The position numbers and the translations under genes were made by a program. DNA of 64,000 nucleotides from Bryoerythrophyllum caledonicum (lineage: Eukaryota > Streptophyta > Bryopsida > Pottiales > Pottiaceae), in NCBI GenBank assembly GCA_963971425.1, contig OZ020517.1:18690904-18754903 (forward strand), given 5' to 3'. How positions within the stretch are numbered: position 1 is the stretch's first letter; every line of letters starts with the position of its first letter. Of this stretch, positions 36,601 to 48,790 are shown piece after piece. The notes beneath the pieces were generated by a model, which saw only the letters and a program-made list of their open reading frames with translations, searched no databases and was not told the origin of the DNA.

Positions 36601-39600
36601 GTTACAAGATCTAATGTTCTTAAGTGGGATCATGTGAGCAGGGGGTGTATGAGACAAAGATGCCACTAGCTCTTCATGCCTTGCTGCAGCTGGGTTGTGT
36701 ATGTAAAGTAGACGCAAAGGCACGAAACCTTACGATAAGGGATGGATGGTCTCTCAATGATCTACACATGAAAACCACGACAGAGTGCTCATACCTGATG
36801 GAAGATCTACCGTACATCTTTTTGTACCACAGGTTGGTCTTTGGTTTTACTAAATCAACAAGCGACTTAGAAATTAGAAATATCATGTTCCCTAGAAGTG
36901 TCGAAGTCTAAATGCTCAATTATTTCAATTTAAACACTTGTTCCTTTTGTTAGCTTTGGGGATGCTTCTCTTTTATGCTGAAGAAATTTCTGGAGGTAGA
37001 CGGTTTTATAGCAAAAGAGAACATGTATAAAGCAATGTGAGTTTTTTATTTTTTAGGTGTCAAATAATGTATCCGTTTGCTCTGCGGAACCACCTGACAT
37101 TAGAATTGCTTTTGGCGAACAGCTGGATGGATAACAGAGGCTTGTATGCTTTATACACGCCGACAACTTCCAGAATTTCGGTTGTGGTTGTAAATCCCTT
37201 CAACAACCGTGAAGTTGCTATTGCCCAGCTGGAGCGACAATTTCGTGATGCAGTCCGTAATCAGAGCCAGTCTAATGTCGACACCTCTGAGTTGGCATGC
37301 AAGGTTGGGAAAAGATTTATTTCGTAGTGTTGTTCTCTTGTTACCAGTGTGAGCATTGTGCCTGATTCCTGAGTCGAACCTTTGGTAAGCGTGGTTTGTC
37401 ATTTAACTGATTCAATCAGTTGCGGCCTCTTTTAGCATATCTTAACATCATTTTTCCACTGCTCTGCAGATTGAGTATGTATCAAATAATGCAGATGCAG
37501 GACGGTTATTACAAAGATTTCTTATCGAGTACAGGTGCAATACAATGAACCGTCTATTGTGCAATATTGTTGGGATTATTTATTAAATTTAAGGTCCCCT
37601 TATCCACATTCAGCGTCGGCGATTTTCTCATCCACTTACAAATTTCACCTTGTTTTCTATATCCAGAGATCAACATCGAGGTGCAACTCTGGCTGTAGTG
37701 GAGTGCCCGAACTTGGACATAATCAAGACCTCAGTTTCAGCCCTCTCTGAATTGCCTTGTATACAAGTTGCATGTAATGCTCGTGATAGTCACTATCAGG
37801 TATGTGATTCTGGTGATTATTTGTGAGTGGTCACTCTTCAAAGCGCTATTCATAGAGGCCTTCAGAGTATTAGATTTGGACGCATAAAACATTGCCTAGC
37901 TGGTCAGGACCGTTCTGTATGTGTTGAAAGTTTAACTCGTCGTGAGCATATCGTGTTTTGATTTAATCCATCTTCTTGATAAAATTTTATCCCTTAACCT
38001 TATGATCTAATGAAAGGTTTTGTTGTGGGTATGTCACAGACACTTGGATGGCAGCCTTTGGCTGGTAGGGTGGCTATGCAACGTTGTGCTGCATCTAGTG
38101 TATGGCTTCAGGAAAAAATAACTTTAGCACGATACGCACATGTATGACCTACCTCTAACTATTCCTCAGCACCAATAGCCTGTAATATGATAACCATTTC
38201 TACCTTAGGATCTTGACATTCTCCTGGAGTTTTCTGGTTTGAGTATGATGGAATGAAACAGTAATTTTTTTAAATTGATATTTGTTCAGGTTCCGCTGGG
38301 AAATTTCAATTCGGATTGGCTTCTCTTCACAGCAGACACCTTTTTTGCGCGTGCTCTACGTGATCATCAGCAGGTCACTCCCTTGAATTTGAATTCTTGG
38401 GCTCCCAGAGTTTGTCCTCACGGCCGATGGTTGTTGAATTACTTGGATATCTTAAACTGGAATATTTAGACTGAGCTGCATGCGTGACGTGGTGGATACC
38501 TTTGAATATGCATTTTAAGCAAATATATATTTTTTAAAAGTGTGGCTACTTTTGACCTTTCAAGACTCAAATTTTTTAATTCAGGTACTGTGGGTTTCAA
38601 ATGATGGAGTACCGGATTTGGGAGGAGTTCCCGAGGAGGAACCAAGCTTTGCAGATGAGGTAGAGTCTTGAATGATTTCTTCTACGTTTGGGACGATAGG
38701 TTAAACTTCTGATGAATACTACCTCTGGATGACATGTTGATACTACAAAAGATTACCATACGAAGTCCCTCTTTTAGTTATTTATGCATAGTCTCTGTCG
38801 GTTTCAAGTATAACAGTGTTGTACAAAAGCAGCATATTGAAGGTACTTTTCTGAGTTTATTCTTTTAAATCAATCTGATGAGCTCGAGAGGGGTATGAAC
38901 TTCCTGACAGTCCTTTAAACAGACAGAGTCGATTCTGAGATCAGTTTATCTCTTATTCTGATTGTTGTGTAAATTGATAATTGTTTTGTCAGGTTCAGCA
39001 GCCAGCATCGGTTTATCCAGGCGCCTATCGGAGTATTAGCATAGAGCTGAAGGTTTGGTTCTGTACACAACTAAGTAGCTCATTAGTTGGATGCTCTCCG
39101 GTCTACAATATGTTCTATCCAAGTAGATCACTTCTGATGTTTCATTTGAAGTAGTAAGTATGGCTTTGCTGATTCAATTAACTTGTTGAATCACTCTAAT
39201 CAAGTTCATTTTATTACCAGGTGCATCACTTGGCTGTCAATGCTTTGCTTAAGAGCAGCCAAATCAATGAGCTAGAAGGGGGTGCTCTGTTGGGCTTCAA
39301 CTTAGAATCTCAGGATGCAGCTACTCTTGGAGTTGGACAAACAAATTGGGATGAAAGCTTGTCCTGTGCACCAGCCTTTCGGGTTCTGAAACAACTTGTA
39401 CAAGGCTGGCTTAGTGACGCAGTTTCATCAGGCAACACGTTCGCGGATGCTCTTTTGCAACATCTCTACCGTTGGCTTTGCAGGTGAGCCATTCTCATAC
39501 TCTTGGAAATCAAAGATAGGCCGCATCTGCATGTTTGACATGGTATCTAGAAGTAGCATTTATGGTGTTTCCCACTAGTTGCTTTAGTTCAACCTGAGTT

Positions 39601-42457
39601 GTGGAACTTCATCAACCTAGCCAATAACACTGACAATAGTATTTATGTTGATAAAATATCAGTCCGACGTCAAAGCTGCACGACCCAGCTCTTCATCGCA
39701 TTCTTCACAAGGTATGTGGTCTTACTGCAAGTATAAATTATTTATATGAGGATTGTAATGTTAGGTGAATTACACCAGCCACCGGAGGAACAGTTAAGAA
39801 CCAAGTTATGCTTTCACGTAAAGCTTGCTCTCCATAGGTTAAATACTTATCCTTCAGTTGTTATTCTCAGAGAAGCTTCTGACGGACGACTTCTAACATG
39901 CTGGATATTGGGTCATGATCAGATAATGCAGAAGGTGTTTGCTCTGTTGCTTTTGGAGTTGCGAAAGTTAAGGGCCACTATAGTCTTCGCAGACTTCTCT
40001 CGCATCATTATAGCTACTGGGAAGTATAATATGGCAGCTGCTCAAGGCTACTGCGAGTATCTTCTAAAGACTCTAAAATCCAGGTATTTCCTCAATCCGT
40101 CACACCAACTACTGAGATTGGTGATTTTTCCCAAATGTCAGAAGGATATGGGAATGTAATGTTCAGTTTATCACGCCATTTTTTTCTATCTATTCTGAGG
40201 TAGTTCGAGTATCATATTCAGTGATAAACTGTTGGTTTTGTAACTCCTTGCAAAGTAACTAAGATATCCTTGTCACCGGCCATTTCGTGCAGGGAGTTGT
40301 TTGAGTGGATAGAGTTGGAGCCAAAGCGTTATTGGCATTCTCTGCTCTTTATGGATCAGGTTAGATACATTCTCCTGACCTTAAAAATCTTGAACCTTGT
40401 GAATTATGGCCATTGTATGCTTAAAAAAGACGTTGAGCTTATAATAACGATGGTTCTGTTTGTAAGACGAATCTGTTGACAGATAAGATTGTACGACCTT
40501 GCCAGTTCGATTTCATGATAATGTCTGAAACTGAGAAAACTGATCGCTACCGTTGATCAGGGGCAGTTTTTATAAGTTCAATATAAAGGTTTGGCGATTT
40601 TAATCATTGACCTCTGCAGTATAATTATGGCGGTATCCAAGCAAAAGATGTGCGACCAGAGCTTGAACCCAGTGATCTATCTCAAGACCCAAATCAAAAC
40701 GGGGCTAATGAAATTGTATCAAGCTGGAATATAGCAGAGTTTCTGCCCAAGGTGACACAGGTACTGGCCAAATTCATCTAGGACTTGCAGCATTTGTTTG
40801 CACCTAGAGCAAGTCAAGTGCGTGTCGTAAGTCAAAGCAGATTGACACCAATTTAATCTGGTGGCTGTGCAGGACTACTTTGTAGTTATCGTATCAGAAT
40901 ACATTTATATTCCATGGAAGCACTCCCAAGATCGGGCAGCTATGCTAGCTGAATCAAGAGACGGAGACTTTACATCGAGCACACCATCTGTCACGGTTTC
41001 TGCAGGCTCTGATTTGGAAGCTCATGAGGTTGCCTACCTTAAAGAACAGGTGCTGTGAAAGTCACCGGTACCCTATCACTATTTTATCGTATCCTTAGAA
41101 ATCATTGCCTGCATTGCCTGGAGGGTTTTAAGCAAGTATGTAAGTTTTTTTCTTCCATTTTCCTATCAATTTATTTTACGAGTGTTCTTTATCTCTATAG
41201 TCTGGTTGCATTTGCAGATTACGTCCTATTTCACGGACAAGCTATTGAGGGTCGTACGCGATGTGCAAAGACACATGAATGCGAGGAGGAGAGACGAGGA
41301 AGATTCTGATGCTCAGCTCTCACGAGAGTTTCCAAAGTTGGCTGGCTCACATCTGGCCATGTCCGATCCAGCCTTGGAGTTCATCAAACAAGTTTGTGCT
41401 GTTCTGGCTCTTGATAATCGTGTTCAGCATAATATTATGGTAAGTTCATGCAGAGGCCATTTTGCCATTTTGAATCCCTAATTTGAAAGGATTTTTCAGC
41501 TAGGTGCTATTGTCAGCAGACACTTTCTAGTATCTGCATCTCAACCCCAACTTGATTTCAGCCTTCTGGCGCTCTGGGGCCCCTTTTGCTCTTAAATGTA
41601 TTGCTTGCTGTAATTCACTAGGTCATTTACCTGGTAAGAGGTGTTTTCGGTATCGAAAAGCATTTAAATTTGTTGCCACCGCAGGTTATGAGGAAAAACC
41701 TGTTGAAGTTGGTGCACGTCCGGGAGTTCTCAGCAGAGGCTGCGTTCGAAGACCCATGTCGCTCCTTTACCCTTCCAAATGTCATATGCAGGTACTGAAC
41801 GATACAAAACGAACACGTCGAAATTCCTATTTCATACCATGGGTCTCGTAGCTAGCCTGTTCCTGGTCTTGTCACAAGTCGGAATGTTACTTGTTTGGAA
41901 TGATACTCTGAATAGAACATTGTTAGTAGGCTCTCTGAGACTTGTGGTTTTTACGTTTGTGTTTGGGAACAGCTATTGTAATGACTGCAGAGACCTGGAC
42001 CTTTGCCGTGATGCTGCACTTCTGGAGCATGATTGGCGCTGTATAGTGCCATCTTGTGGCCAACCTTACGACCGTGCTTGGATTGAGAACGCTCTCCTCC
42101 AAATAGTGCGGCAACGAGAACGTCTGTACCATCTTCAAGACCTTGTCTGCATAAAATGCCGTCAGGTAATTAATTCTAAGGATATGTTCCAATGGAATGG
42201 TTGTGTGTATTTCTGACTTTCGTCATTACATAATCTTCGACCATTTCATAATCTTCGTCTGGTGGAATTGGCAGGTGAAGGCGACACACCTAGCGGATCA
42301 ATGTTCTTGTGCAGGCGGTTTTAGGAACACGACCAGCCCAGCTGAGTTTGAGAAGGGCCTGCAAGTATTCCTGAATATAGCCAAGTACCATGGCTTTGAG
42401 TTGCTGGAAGAGGTCGTCACCTGGCTTGTAACGCCTTTAGTGCGTACATCTTCCTGA
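26318..42457 (+). CDS. POLE: DNA polymerase epsilon catalytic subunit A, complete 50-exon gene
   Basis: Leading-strand replicative polymerase with 3'-5' proofreading, nuclear; plant orthologues (Arabidopsis POL2A/TILTED1/ESD7) are essential and affect embryo and flowering timing. I traced 50 exons from ATG 26318 to TGA 42455-42457; all have GT-AG borders and their lengths sum to 6,801 nt, i.e. 2,266 residues with no stop or frame break, close to human (about 2,286) and a little above Arabidopsis. The N-terminus is an Arg-Gly-rich stretch (residues 2-32), followed by [18 protein letters not shown], the conserved Pol2 opening. Exonuclease, polymerase and C-terminal zinc motifs are intact (see the three part entries). 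Alternative starts upstream are not excluded, but no in-frame conserved sequence precedes this Met. Confidence 0.97.
30784..34993 (+). other. POLE: POLE exons 14-28: polymerase domain
   Basis: Exons 30784-30897, 31088-31192, 31296-31414, 31641-31779, 31898-31992, 32099-32204, 32395-32474, 32644-32820, 33197-33281, 33444-33524, 33633-33776, 34041-34136, 34354-34554, 34663-34717, 34851-34993. Motif [11 protein letters not shown] with D653, motif [17 protein letters not shown] (N839 onward), motif [11 protein letters not shown] with D886 and D888. DTDG instead of DTDS is normal for epsilon. Exon 18 uses an AAG acceptor (31895-31897). Confidence 0.9.
35183..42457 (+). other. POLE: POLE exons 29-50: C-terminal inactive polymerase half and zinc fingers
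   Basis: Exons 35183-35586, 35804-35948, 36094-36291, 36432-36506, 36642-36832, 37123-37303, 37470-37534, 37667-37799, 38040-38141, 38290-38373, 38585-38659, 38993-39052, 39221-39483, 39663-39711, 39923-40083, 40293-40359, 40620-40760, 40873-41049, 41218-41439, 41685-41791, 41973-42165, 42275-42457. Contains the DUF1744 region and two Cys clusters: CysA C2144, C2147, C2165, C2170 and CysB C2201, C2204, C2216, C2218, which bind the second subunit in other eukaryotes. Confidence 0.9.
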
Positions 42458-43930
42458 TCGATCCTCTAGCAATCATTCACCTGTCATCCGGCACCTCAAA
42501 GGGAAGTGCCGATCCATTTTTTTGTAGGGATATCTGTACTATACATAGTTGAATACGTTATGGACAATTCGAGACGTTTTCTGTTGCTGCAACAACGTGC
42601 TGCACCTCGTCCCTTCTCCGTAGGCAGTTGCACATATTATAGCAGCTGATGTATACGGGTCATTTTCTGGAGAGTGAAGGTGTTCTCCTTGTAATATATG
42701 ATGCCTGCGCCGAGGTCATACCCGTTGACAATCAATGAGGATATTCTTCTTTTGGAATCTTCGGCTTTTGGGTGTGACTCTTTATATAGCATGGCACGCG
42801 GTTTGAAGGTGCCGCAGTCGGCGATTAGCTGCTTGCTCTGCGGCTATTTCTACTCACATTTGGGAAAGTGGCATGTAAATCTATATGCGCATGTGCAAAT
42901 TTTGCAGATTAGGGTGTGATCGTGTCATCCTCATCTCAGACTCTTTACACGGCTTCGGAATTGAGCATCTCTGGAGCAAGGTACTCTTTCTTGACATATT
43001 TTGTGACTCTGTTGATAGCTAGAAGGTGAAGTTTGCCACCACTTGTTCTGTGTTGGAGGTGGAGGTTACATTGAAGAGCCTGGTCTGGTCTGGTCGTCAT
43101 TTTGTTTTGGAAGTATGTTGGATCAACCATTGTACTGAGCCTGTGTGGGGAGTGTCGTATAGGGATTGCTAGAAGAGTTGGAAATGCCTCAAGATTGGGT
43201 CATGCCGGGGACGGGACTCATAGGAACGACCGATGACGAGTTTTTCCGGCGCGTTGCGAGGAGTTTGGACATCAAATCTTGGCTGGCTCTACCATGGTAC
43301 AATTGCTGAGTTGAGTAGAAACTGTATTTTGTCTTGTGGAACTTCATGATCCATGTGTGGGGGAAGTCGAATGGTGCGCCTGGCTATGGCAGTGCCAAAA
43401 TTCCGTCTTGCTGTGAGAGAGAAAGAGATAGAGCGAAGGATGGCACATCGCTGTTTGTTTTCCTTGTCAGTTGTACAGACAGGTCATACTATCGGCAATT
43501 TTTACAGATGCAAGTCTATATGACTGGACTCCGGCCAATGTATGAGTTCTATGTTGCTGGAAGTTATTGCTGAACTAGTAGAAAACAGAAAGGACACTTC
43601 ATATTCAGTAATGATGAACGAGAATCACCCTTGGAAACAAAATTGATTATCCAATTATTAAATTTGCTAGAGCCGTTGGGAAACGTATATAGAAAAATAT
43701 AGGAAATGTTGTCCCTTCCTCAAGGAGATTTAAACTTGACGTAAACGATAGAAGCTACAGAAAGCACCGAAACCAAAATCCAAACAAAAGATGGATTCAG
43801 AACTTTCATGCACTAAGAAATGGAGTCATTGGTGAATGGGATTGGATGAAAATGTGAGATTTTGTTAGACCTTTTCTAAATTCCAATTAATTGGAGTACT
43901 TGGTCAAGAAAGACAATATTGTGCACGTCT
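42458..43930. other. POLE 3' flank and spacer
   Basis: No second gene recognised; probable 3'UTR in the first few hundred bases. Confidence 0.4.
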
Positions 43931-44330
43931 AAGAAGAAGAAGAACTCCGGTGCCGATGGAGACCGGCGTGAATATAGTGTTTGAAAAGAATCCGGCATGA
44001 ATATAGTGTTTGTTCATTCTTTTCACTAAGCCTATGACCACAAGACATAGGGTAGTGTAATAGAACTACTTCCCTCTTTCAAGGGTAAACATTTTTTTAC
44101 ACAAAGTGCTTCTTGTACACTAGGTGCCCCGACATGTCATCCCCCCAAGGGCTTTTGGGTACCCATACAACGAGGTCTCATGACATACCTAAGTGCCTAC
44201 CACCATAGTCCATCCAAGTTGGGTGGACTATGGTGGTAGGCACTACACCAGTGTGAGGACTTGAACTCACAACCATCTCACGGGTGTGCCATGATTCAAA
44301 CCACTACACCGAGGCCTTGGTGCCTCTGCA
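43931..44330 (-). mobile_element. tRNA-derived SINE, copy 2
   Basis: Inverted: the AAG-repeat tail is at the left (43931) and the tRNA-like head at the right. On the minus strand the A-box-like CGGTGTAGTGG is at 44311-44301 and GAGTTCAAGTCC, a perfect pol III B-box match (GWTCRANNC), at 44268-44257. The head has the same order as copy 1 (GGCACCA, TGGTTTGAATCATGGCACAC). Confidence 0.75.
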
Positions 44331-44830
44331 CACATCAAGAAACTATTGCATCCAAGAGTAATATATCTTTTCAACAATGAAATTATTATCGCAAAAATCG
44401 CAATTGATAGGTATACTCTGATCTAATAATCTCAATCAATATTAAGTCCTATTACCAAATCTCTATAGCAGCATAGAAGAACATTACACTCTTGCTTTTT
44501 TAAGAAATTCATAGGATGTCCAAAGTCTTGGATATAATATCATACCTATTTATAGCACTTCTTCCCTTGTCCATGTAGACCAAGTAGGCTACTATGTAGA
44601 TAGAAAGTAATTACACATGGATTCCACACATGTCTTCATCTTCTCTTATAACATAAAAAACATGAGATACCCGGTGGCCGAGACCCTCCCATTGGTCTGG
44701 TGCACAACCCGGGTATTGGAGGTAGTGACCGAGGCCAACAATAACTTGATCGGGTTTTTTTTTCCTATGAAGCCCAATGTGCTTTTTTGATGATCTAGGA
44801 TGAGTGCATTGATTTTGATATTTAGTATAA
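44331..44830. other. Spacer
   Basis: No gene or repeat recognised. Confidence 0.35.
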
Positions 44831-45408
44831 GGTAGAGGCACCCAATTCCGATCGGCCACCCAATTTAGATCGGCCACCTAATTCTGATCAGTAGAGTATG
44901 CATGGCATGGTGCATGAAATTGGCAAATGCTTGAAATGGTGCATGAAGTGACCCAAAACCAATAACTCAAAATCTGAAAACACTAGTCATTATCGGCATT
45001 GGGTCATGATGTGTGCAATTTTGGATTGCTCCACTTTCAATTGAGCTCTCACTGGTGGCATTGCCTCGAAAGTCGAACAAGGCCAATCGGTATTGGGTAC
45101 CCTCCATTAGTTGGTTATTCATGACATCTCTTCTCTCTTTTACTCACTCTCACTTATTGGCATTGGGTGAAGGAAGGCATTGGGTGAATGAGGGCACCAA
45201 ATCTCACCTACTCTAGAGTTTGATTATGGGCTCCGGTGGTTTCTAGGCTTTTATTTCTATATCAATTCCAAATCTTTGTGATTAAATTTGAAAAAATATT
45301 TGTTGAGTTTCATTCCTAATTCCCCATCTTTCTAAATAAACATTTTTAACATACAATGTCATTTGAGTCCCGATCTTGCTTAAGTGATCGGAATTGGGTA
45401 CCTCTACC
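44831..45408. mobile_element. MITE family B, about 578 bp
   Basis: Terminal inverted repeats: GGTAGAGGCACCCAATTCCG at 44831 and its inverse ending CCTCTACC at 45408 (about 22 of 23 bases paired, plus TAA/TTA outside). The motif GATCGGCCACC...AATT is repeated just inside the left end. No coding capacity; the target duplication is unclear. Confidence 0.7.
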
Positions 45409-45565
45409 TTAGCGGTACTGTATGATTTGAAAGCTCTGTAGCTTTCTACTTTTGATGATGATTTTTACTGAGAGTACAACTATCTATACTACGTAAAGAG
45501 AGTGATCATTGTCTAGGTGGTTGGTAAAAGTATTCATCAAGAGAAAAAACTTATAGCATTACTAT

Positions 45566-45625
45566 GAAGAAGAAGAAGAAGAAGAAGATCGCCGGTCTCC
45601 GAAGGACATTACTATGAATATAGTA
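45566..45625 (-). repeat. SINE 3'-end fragment
   Basis: GAAGAAGAAG tail followed by CGCCGGTCTCCGAAGGAC and ATGAATATAGT, matching the tail end of copy 2. Confidence 0.5.
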
Positions 45626-45675
45626 TTAAGGCTAGGAAATGTATTTAAAAGAAGATATTAAAAAAAAAAAAAACT

Positions 45676-46465
45676 TGCCATGTTGCACAACATCTTTTAA
45701 CATCCTCCAGACGTTTTTGATTGGATTGAGATCGGGAGAGTTTCCAAGCCGATTGAGCTTCTCGAGAAGGTGAGTTTGTCTTCATTCTTCACATATTTTA
45801 CTGCTATGGATGGATGCGCCATCTTCCATAAACACTCCTAATGGAACTCGACCCATGAAATGAACCAATTCGCCATCCTAGACCACTACTACAAAATCCT
45901 TAGCAAACGTTGACTTTCAGGCATAAAAACAAGTTCTCACTTTTGTCCTACAGCAAGTGCGCCCCAAATCATGAAAGAAGTCCGTCCACCTTTAAAAGTA
46001 GGAACTATACAACTTGATGAATAGCGCTCATTATACACTTCTCCAAACATGAATTTGTTGAGAATTTTTTCCAATTTCAAAAGTAGATTCATTTGTCCAA
46101 ACAATATGCTCCCACTCTTCTGCACTCCATCCACGGTACTTTTCAGCAAAATTAGCTAATCATTGAGACATGTGACAAGGTGGCAAGAAAGATTTTTTTA
46201 CTGCAATTCGACTTAAAATGTAACTTTTATGTAAGACCCTTTGAATAATACGTCTACACACTTGAGTAGGACATGCATTGGTATGCTCTGAGACTGAGGA
46301 GCGATGATGAGCTTTTGAGTAACACACAATACTATGAAGTTCATCCCTGTCACTAAGCTTTTTAGCATGACTTCCACCCCAAGGTTTGCACTTGTAAGTA
46401 CCATCTTCACTAAATATTTTTACCAACCTTTCATCATAATTATTTATGAAGCCATTCAAAGTCAT
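45676..46465 (-). pseudogene. Second Tc1/mariner-type transposase relic
   Basis: Minus strand. N-terminal part 46465-46160 (CRRIIQRVLHKSYILSRIA, then FLPPCHMSQ), then WTNESTFEIG and RTSFMIWGALAVGQKS (about 46120-45937), then MEDGASIHSSK (about 45830) and SPDLNPIKNVWRMLKDVVQH near 45690. The catalytic first Asp is Asn (TNES) and the final Glu is Lys (NPIK), with stops between parts. The sequence type differs from the 6.3-kb element and resembles Tc1-like transposases common in fungi. No terminal repeats were found. Confidence 0.75.
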
Positions 46466-47120
46466 AAAATGTTACCAATCTTATGATGAATAACATCATA
46501 TGTTTTTTAATAGCAATTAAACAAAGAAGAATTTGGCGGTTTCTAAACTCAAGCTAAAAGTAGTTCAAATGTATCAGAGAAGGAACAAGAGATTATGTTG
46601 TACCATGAATAGTACGCTGCCCTGTGATACCCGCAGTATGCTGCCCTGTGATACTAGTATGCTGCCCAATGATACCCGCAGTATGATAGTACGCTGATAC
46701 CCTGTCAACCAGGTATCACCGGGCATGAGACTAGTATCACATAGATATCAGTCGGGAAGAGCACATTGCAAACCGCTGTGGATTCGTTGTGCTTCCCCTC
46801 ATCACCGGAATCGTCAGATTTTCCACATCGACCTCGCCGTGACCACTCACATGAGCGGCTCGGATCATCCACACTCCATCGTCCTTTTCTCAGCTGCGTG
46901 CCGTGGATGGCATTCGACCGCAGAACTTCGAAGCGTGGTTCGTAAATCGAGCCGGCTAAACTGCGCTTGTGTCCTCGCCAGCTGACGCCACTTTTACTAG
47001 GATTTCTTTACTGCCACATGCCAGTGTTTCACCCAAAAATCAAGCTCTGGCACTCTCCGTCGCTTGCATCTGGCCTGCCTTTTCTGCATGCCCATCGACG
47101 GACTCGGTGCTCCTGCAACT
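46466..47120. other. ELIP upstream region with a short tandem repeat
   Basis: 46610-46705 holds about four units of roughly 23 bp with AGTA(C/T)GCTGCCC(T/A)(G/A)TGATAC. No gene. Confidence 0.6.
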
Positions 47121-47127
47121 ATATACA
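47119..47127 (+). promoter_or_regulatory. Probable TATA box of ELIP
   Basis: CTATATACA about 120 bp before the ELIP start codon, the only good TATA match close upstream. Confidence 0.5.
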
Positions 47128-47247
47128 CAGTGTTGAGTCCTCGGTCTTGCAAGAAAGTCCTGTATGTGATCTTACATCAAGCGTAGTTTATACCATTCAC
47201 CGATCCAGTTTACAGACAAGTGAGTACACTGGGTTTTTGTGTTCAGA

Positions 47248-47952
47248 ATGGCTTCCGCTATGATGTCGCAGATGACTGCTAGAACCTTGGCAGGCGGTCT
47301 TACGGCTCTCACCCCTGCTTCGTCCAGGAAGCTCCTCAATGCTACCTCCCGCGTCGTGGCCACGCCCAGGCTGGCGACCTCGCTGGCCGGGCGGGTGAGG
47401 TGTGACGCCGGGAAGGGGCTGCGTGAGACCGTTGACGAGGCCACCAAGAAGGACATCACGGAGGACGAGATCCGGAACAGCATGGAGACCAACGAGTCCG
47501 AGCAGCGCTCCTACTTCGGCGCCAAGCCCACGCCCGGCTTCGACCAGGCCGTGGGCTTCACGCCCCGCCCCGAGATCGAGCGGCGCCCCGAGACCGGCGA
47601 CAAGTCGTTCTTCAGCGTGTTCGCGTTCGATGGCGCGGCGCCCGAGGCGATCAACTGCCGGCTTGCGATGCTGGGCATGGTGTGGGCGTTCGTGGCGGAG
47701 AAGGCGACGGGTCTGACGGTGGTGGAGCAGCTGTTCAACCCGTCGACGAGCGGGCTGGTGTACTTCGTGGGCGCGGTGCAGCTGTTCACGTACGCGTCGC
47801 TGGTGCCGATCATGAACGGCGAGTCGACGGACGCGCGCAGCTTCGGGCCGTTCACGGCGCGAGCGGAGCGGTGGAATGGGCGGCTGGCGATGCTGGGGTT
47901 CTTGTCGCTGGTGATCACGGAGCTGGTCCGCCAGGCCCCCGTCTTCCACTGA
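47248..47952 (+). CDS. ELIP: Early light-induced protein (ELIP), chloroplast
   Basis: Stress-induced relative of the light-harvesting proteins that protects thylakoids from excess light by binding pigments. Single exon of 234 residues from the ATG at 47248. Residues 1-50 form a Ser/Thr/Ala-rich, acid-poor transit peptide. Mature part: acidic linker, helix I EAINCRLAMLGMVWAFVAEK (about 136-155), helix II LVYFVGAVQLFTYASLVPIM and helix III ERWNGRLAMLGFLSLVITEL near the end. Helices I and III both carry ExxNxR, the paired chlorophyll-binding motif. Very GC-rich third positions against AT-rich flanks. A one-helix or SEP protein is excluded by three membrane helices. Confidence 0.92.
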   Translation: MASAMMSQMTARTLAGGLTALTPASSRKLLNATSRVVATPRLATSLAGRVRCDAGKGLRETVDEATKKDITEDEIRNSMETNESEQRSYFGAKPTPGFDQAVGFTPRPEIERRPETGDKSFFSVFAFDGAAPEAINCRLAMLGMVWAFVAEKATGLTVVEQLFNPSTSGLVYFVGAVQLFTYASLVPIMNGESTDARSFGPFTARAERWNGRLAMLGFLSLVITELVRQAPVFH

Positions 47953-48589
47953 GTGCCTCAAGTAGGTGCTGTCAGTAAACGAGATGATCTGTACAGATTT
48001 TTGAGCCATGGGCATTGCAGAAATTTACTCTACAACATGTGATGCTCAGAGAACAGTTTTCTGGAAATCGAGTTTATTTGTGTATATCATAGATATGCAG
48101 CTGCAAGCGGCTGAGTAGTTGATTTTAGGTTTTAAACATGTAGTTGCGTATGCATCATGTTAGGAGATTATTGCTTGCTGTGAGGATTATTTTTGCAGAA
48201 GTAGTTTGTTAGACATTATGGAATATTTTCTGGACATTCTTTCGATGAAAATTCTCAAAGTGAGACCTATTTGCATACACTCTGTACAGCTGCTCATTCT
48301 TCAGGCTTCATGACTGTATTTTGTCGTGACCTCTCCTGACAGAATTTTCTATCCAACATAATATTTCGCCTTAAGTCACCTCTTGGTTGGATGAACGAAC
48401 TTCGATTGCAAGCTCAAACCGAAAATTTAAACACTCTTCAAGATCTCATATATTTAACCAAGGTTTACAAAGTGATTCAATTTTTGAGGTTTCGATTCTG
48501 AATGATTTGGCATAATATTTACCAGATTTTTCGCCAATATATTTTGTGGTACCTGTGATATTATGTGTAACTGTATCTCTTTCGGACTT

Positions 48590-48790
48590 CCCGAGGAAAC
48601 ATAACTTCCCACTCTATAGTTCATGCTTTAGCAGGTCAGAACAAACCAGCATCATGGATAGAACCATCTAGACTCTAGTTGTTGGAGCTCAGTGGAAACG
48701 TTGATCACAGCTGCACATTTCTGGCTTTCTTTCTAGGAGAATGAACAATTCTAAAAACATCTTTCCTCAGACCTACGCTATTGACCATGA
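48590..48790 (+). repeat. Diverged direct repeat, unit 1
   Basis: Partner at 49362-49570; see the 47953-49632 entry. Confidence 0.65.

Noticed and set aside
47197-48015. 272-codon frame (-) opposite ELIP
   Set aside because: Arg/His-rich shadow of the ELIP coding strand, which has clear helices and ExxNxR motifs.
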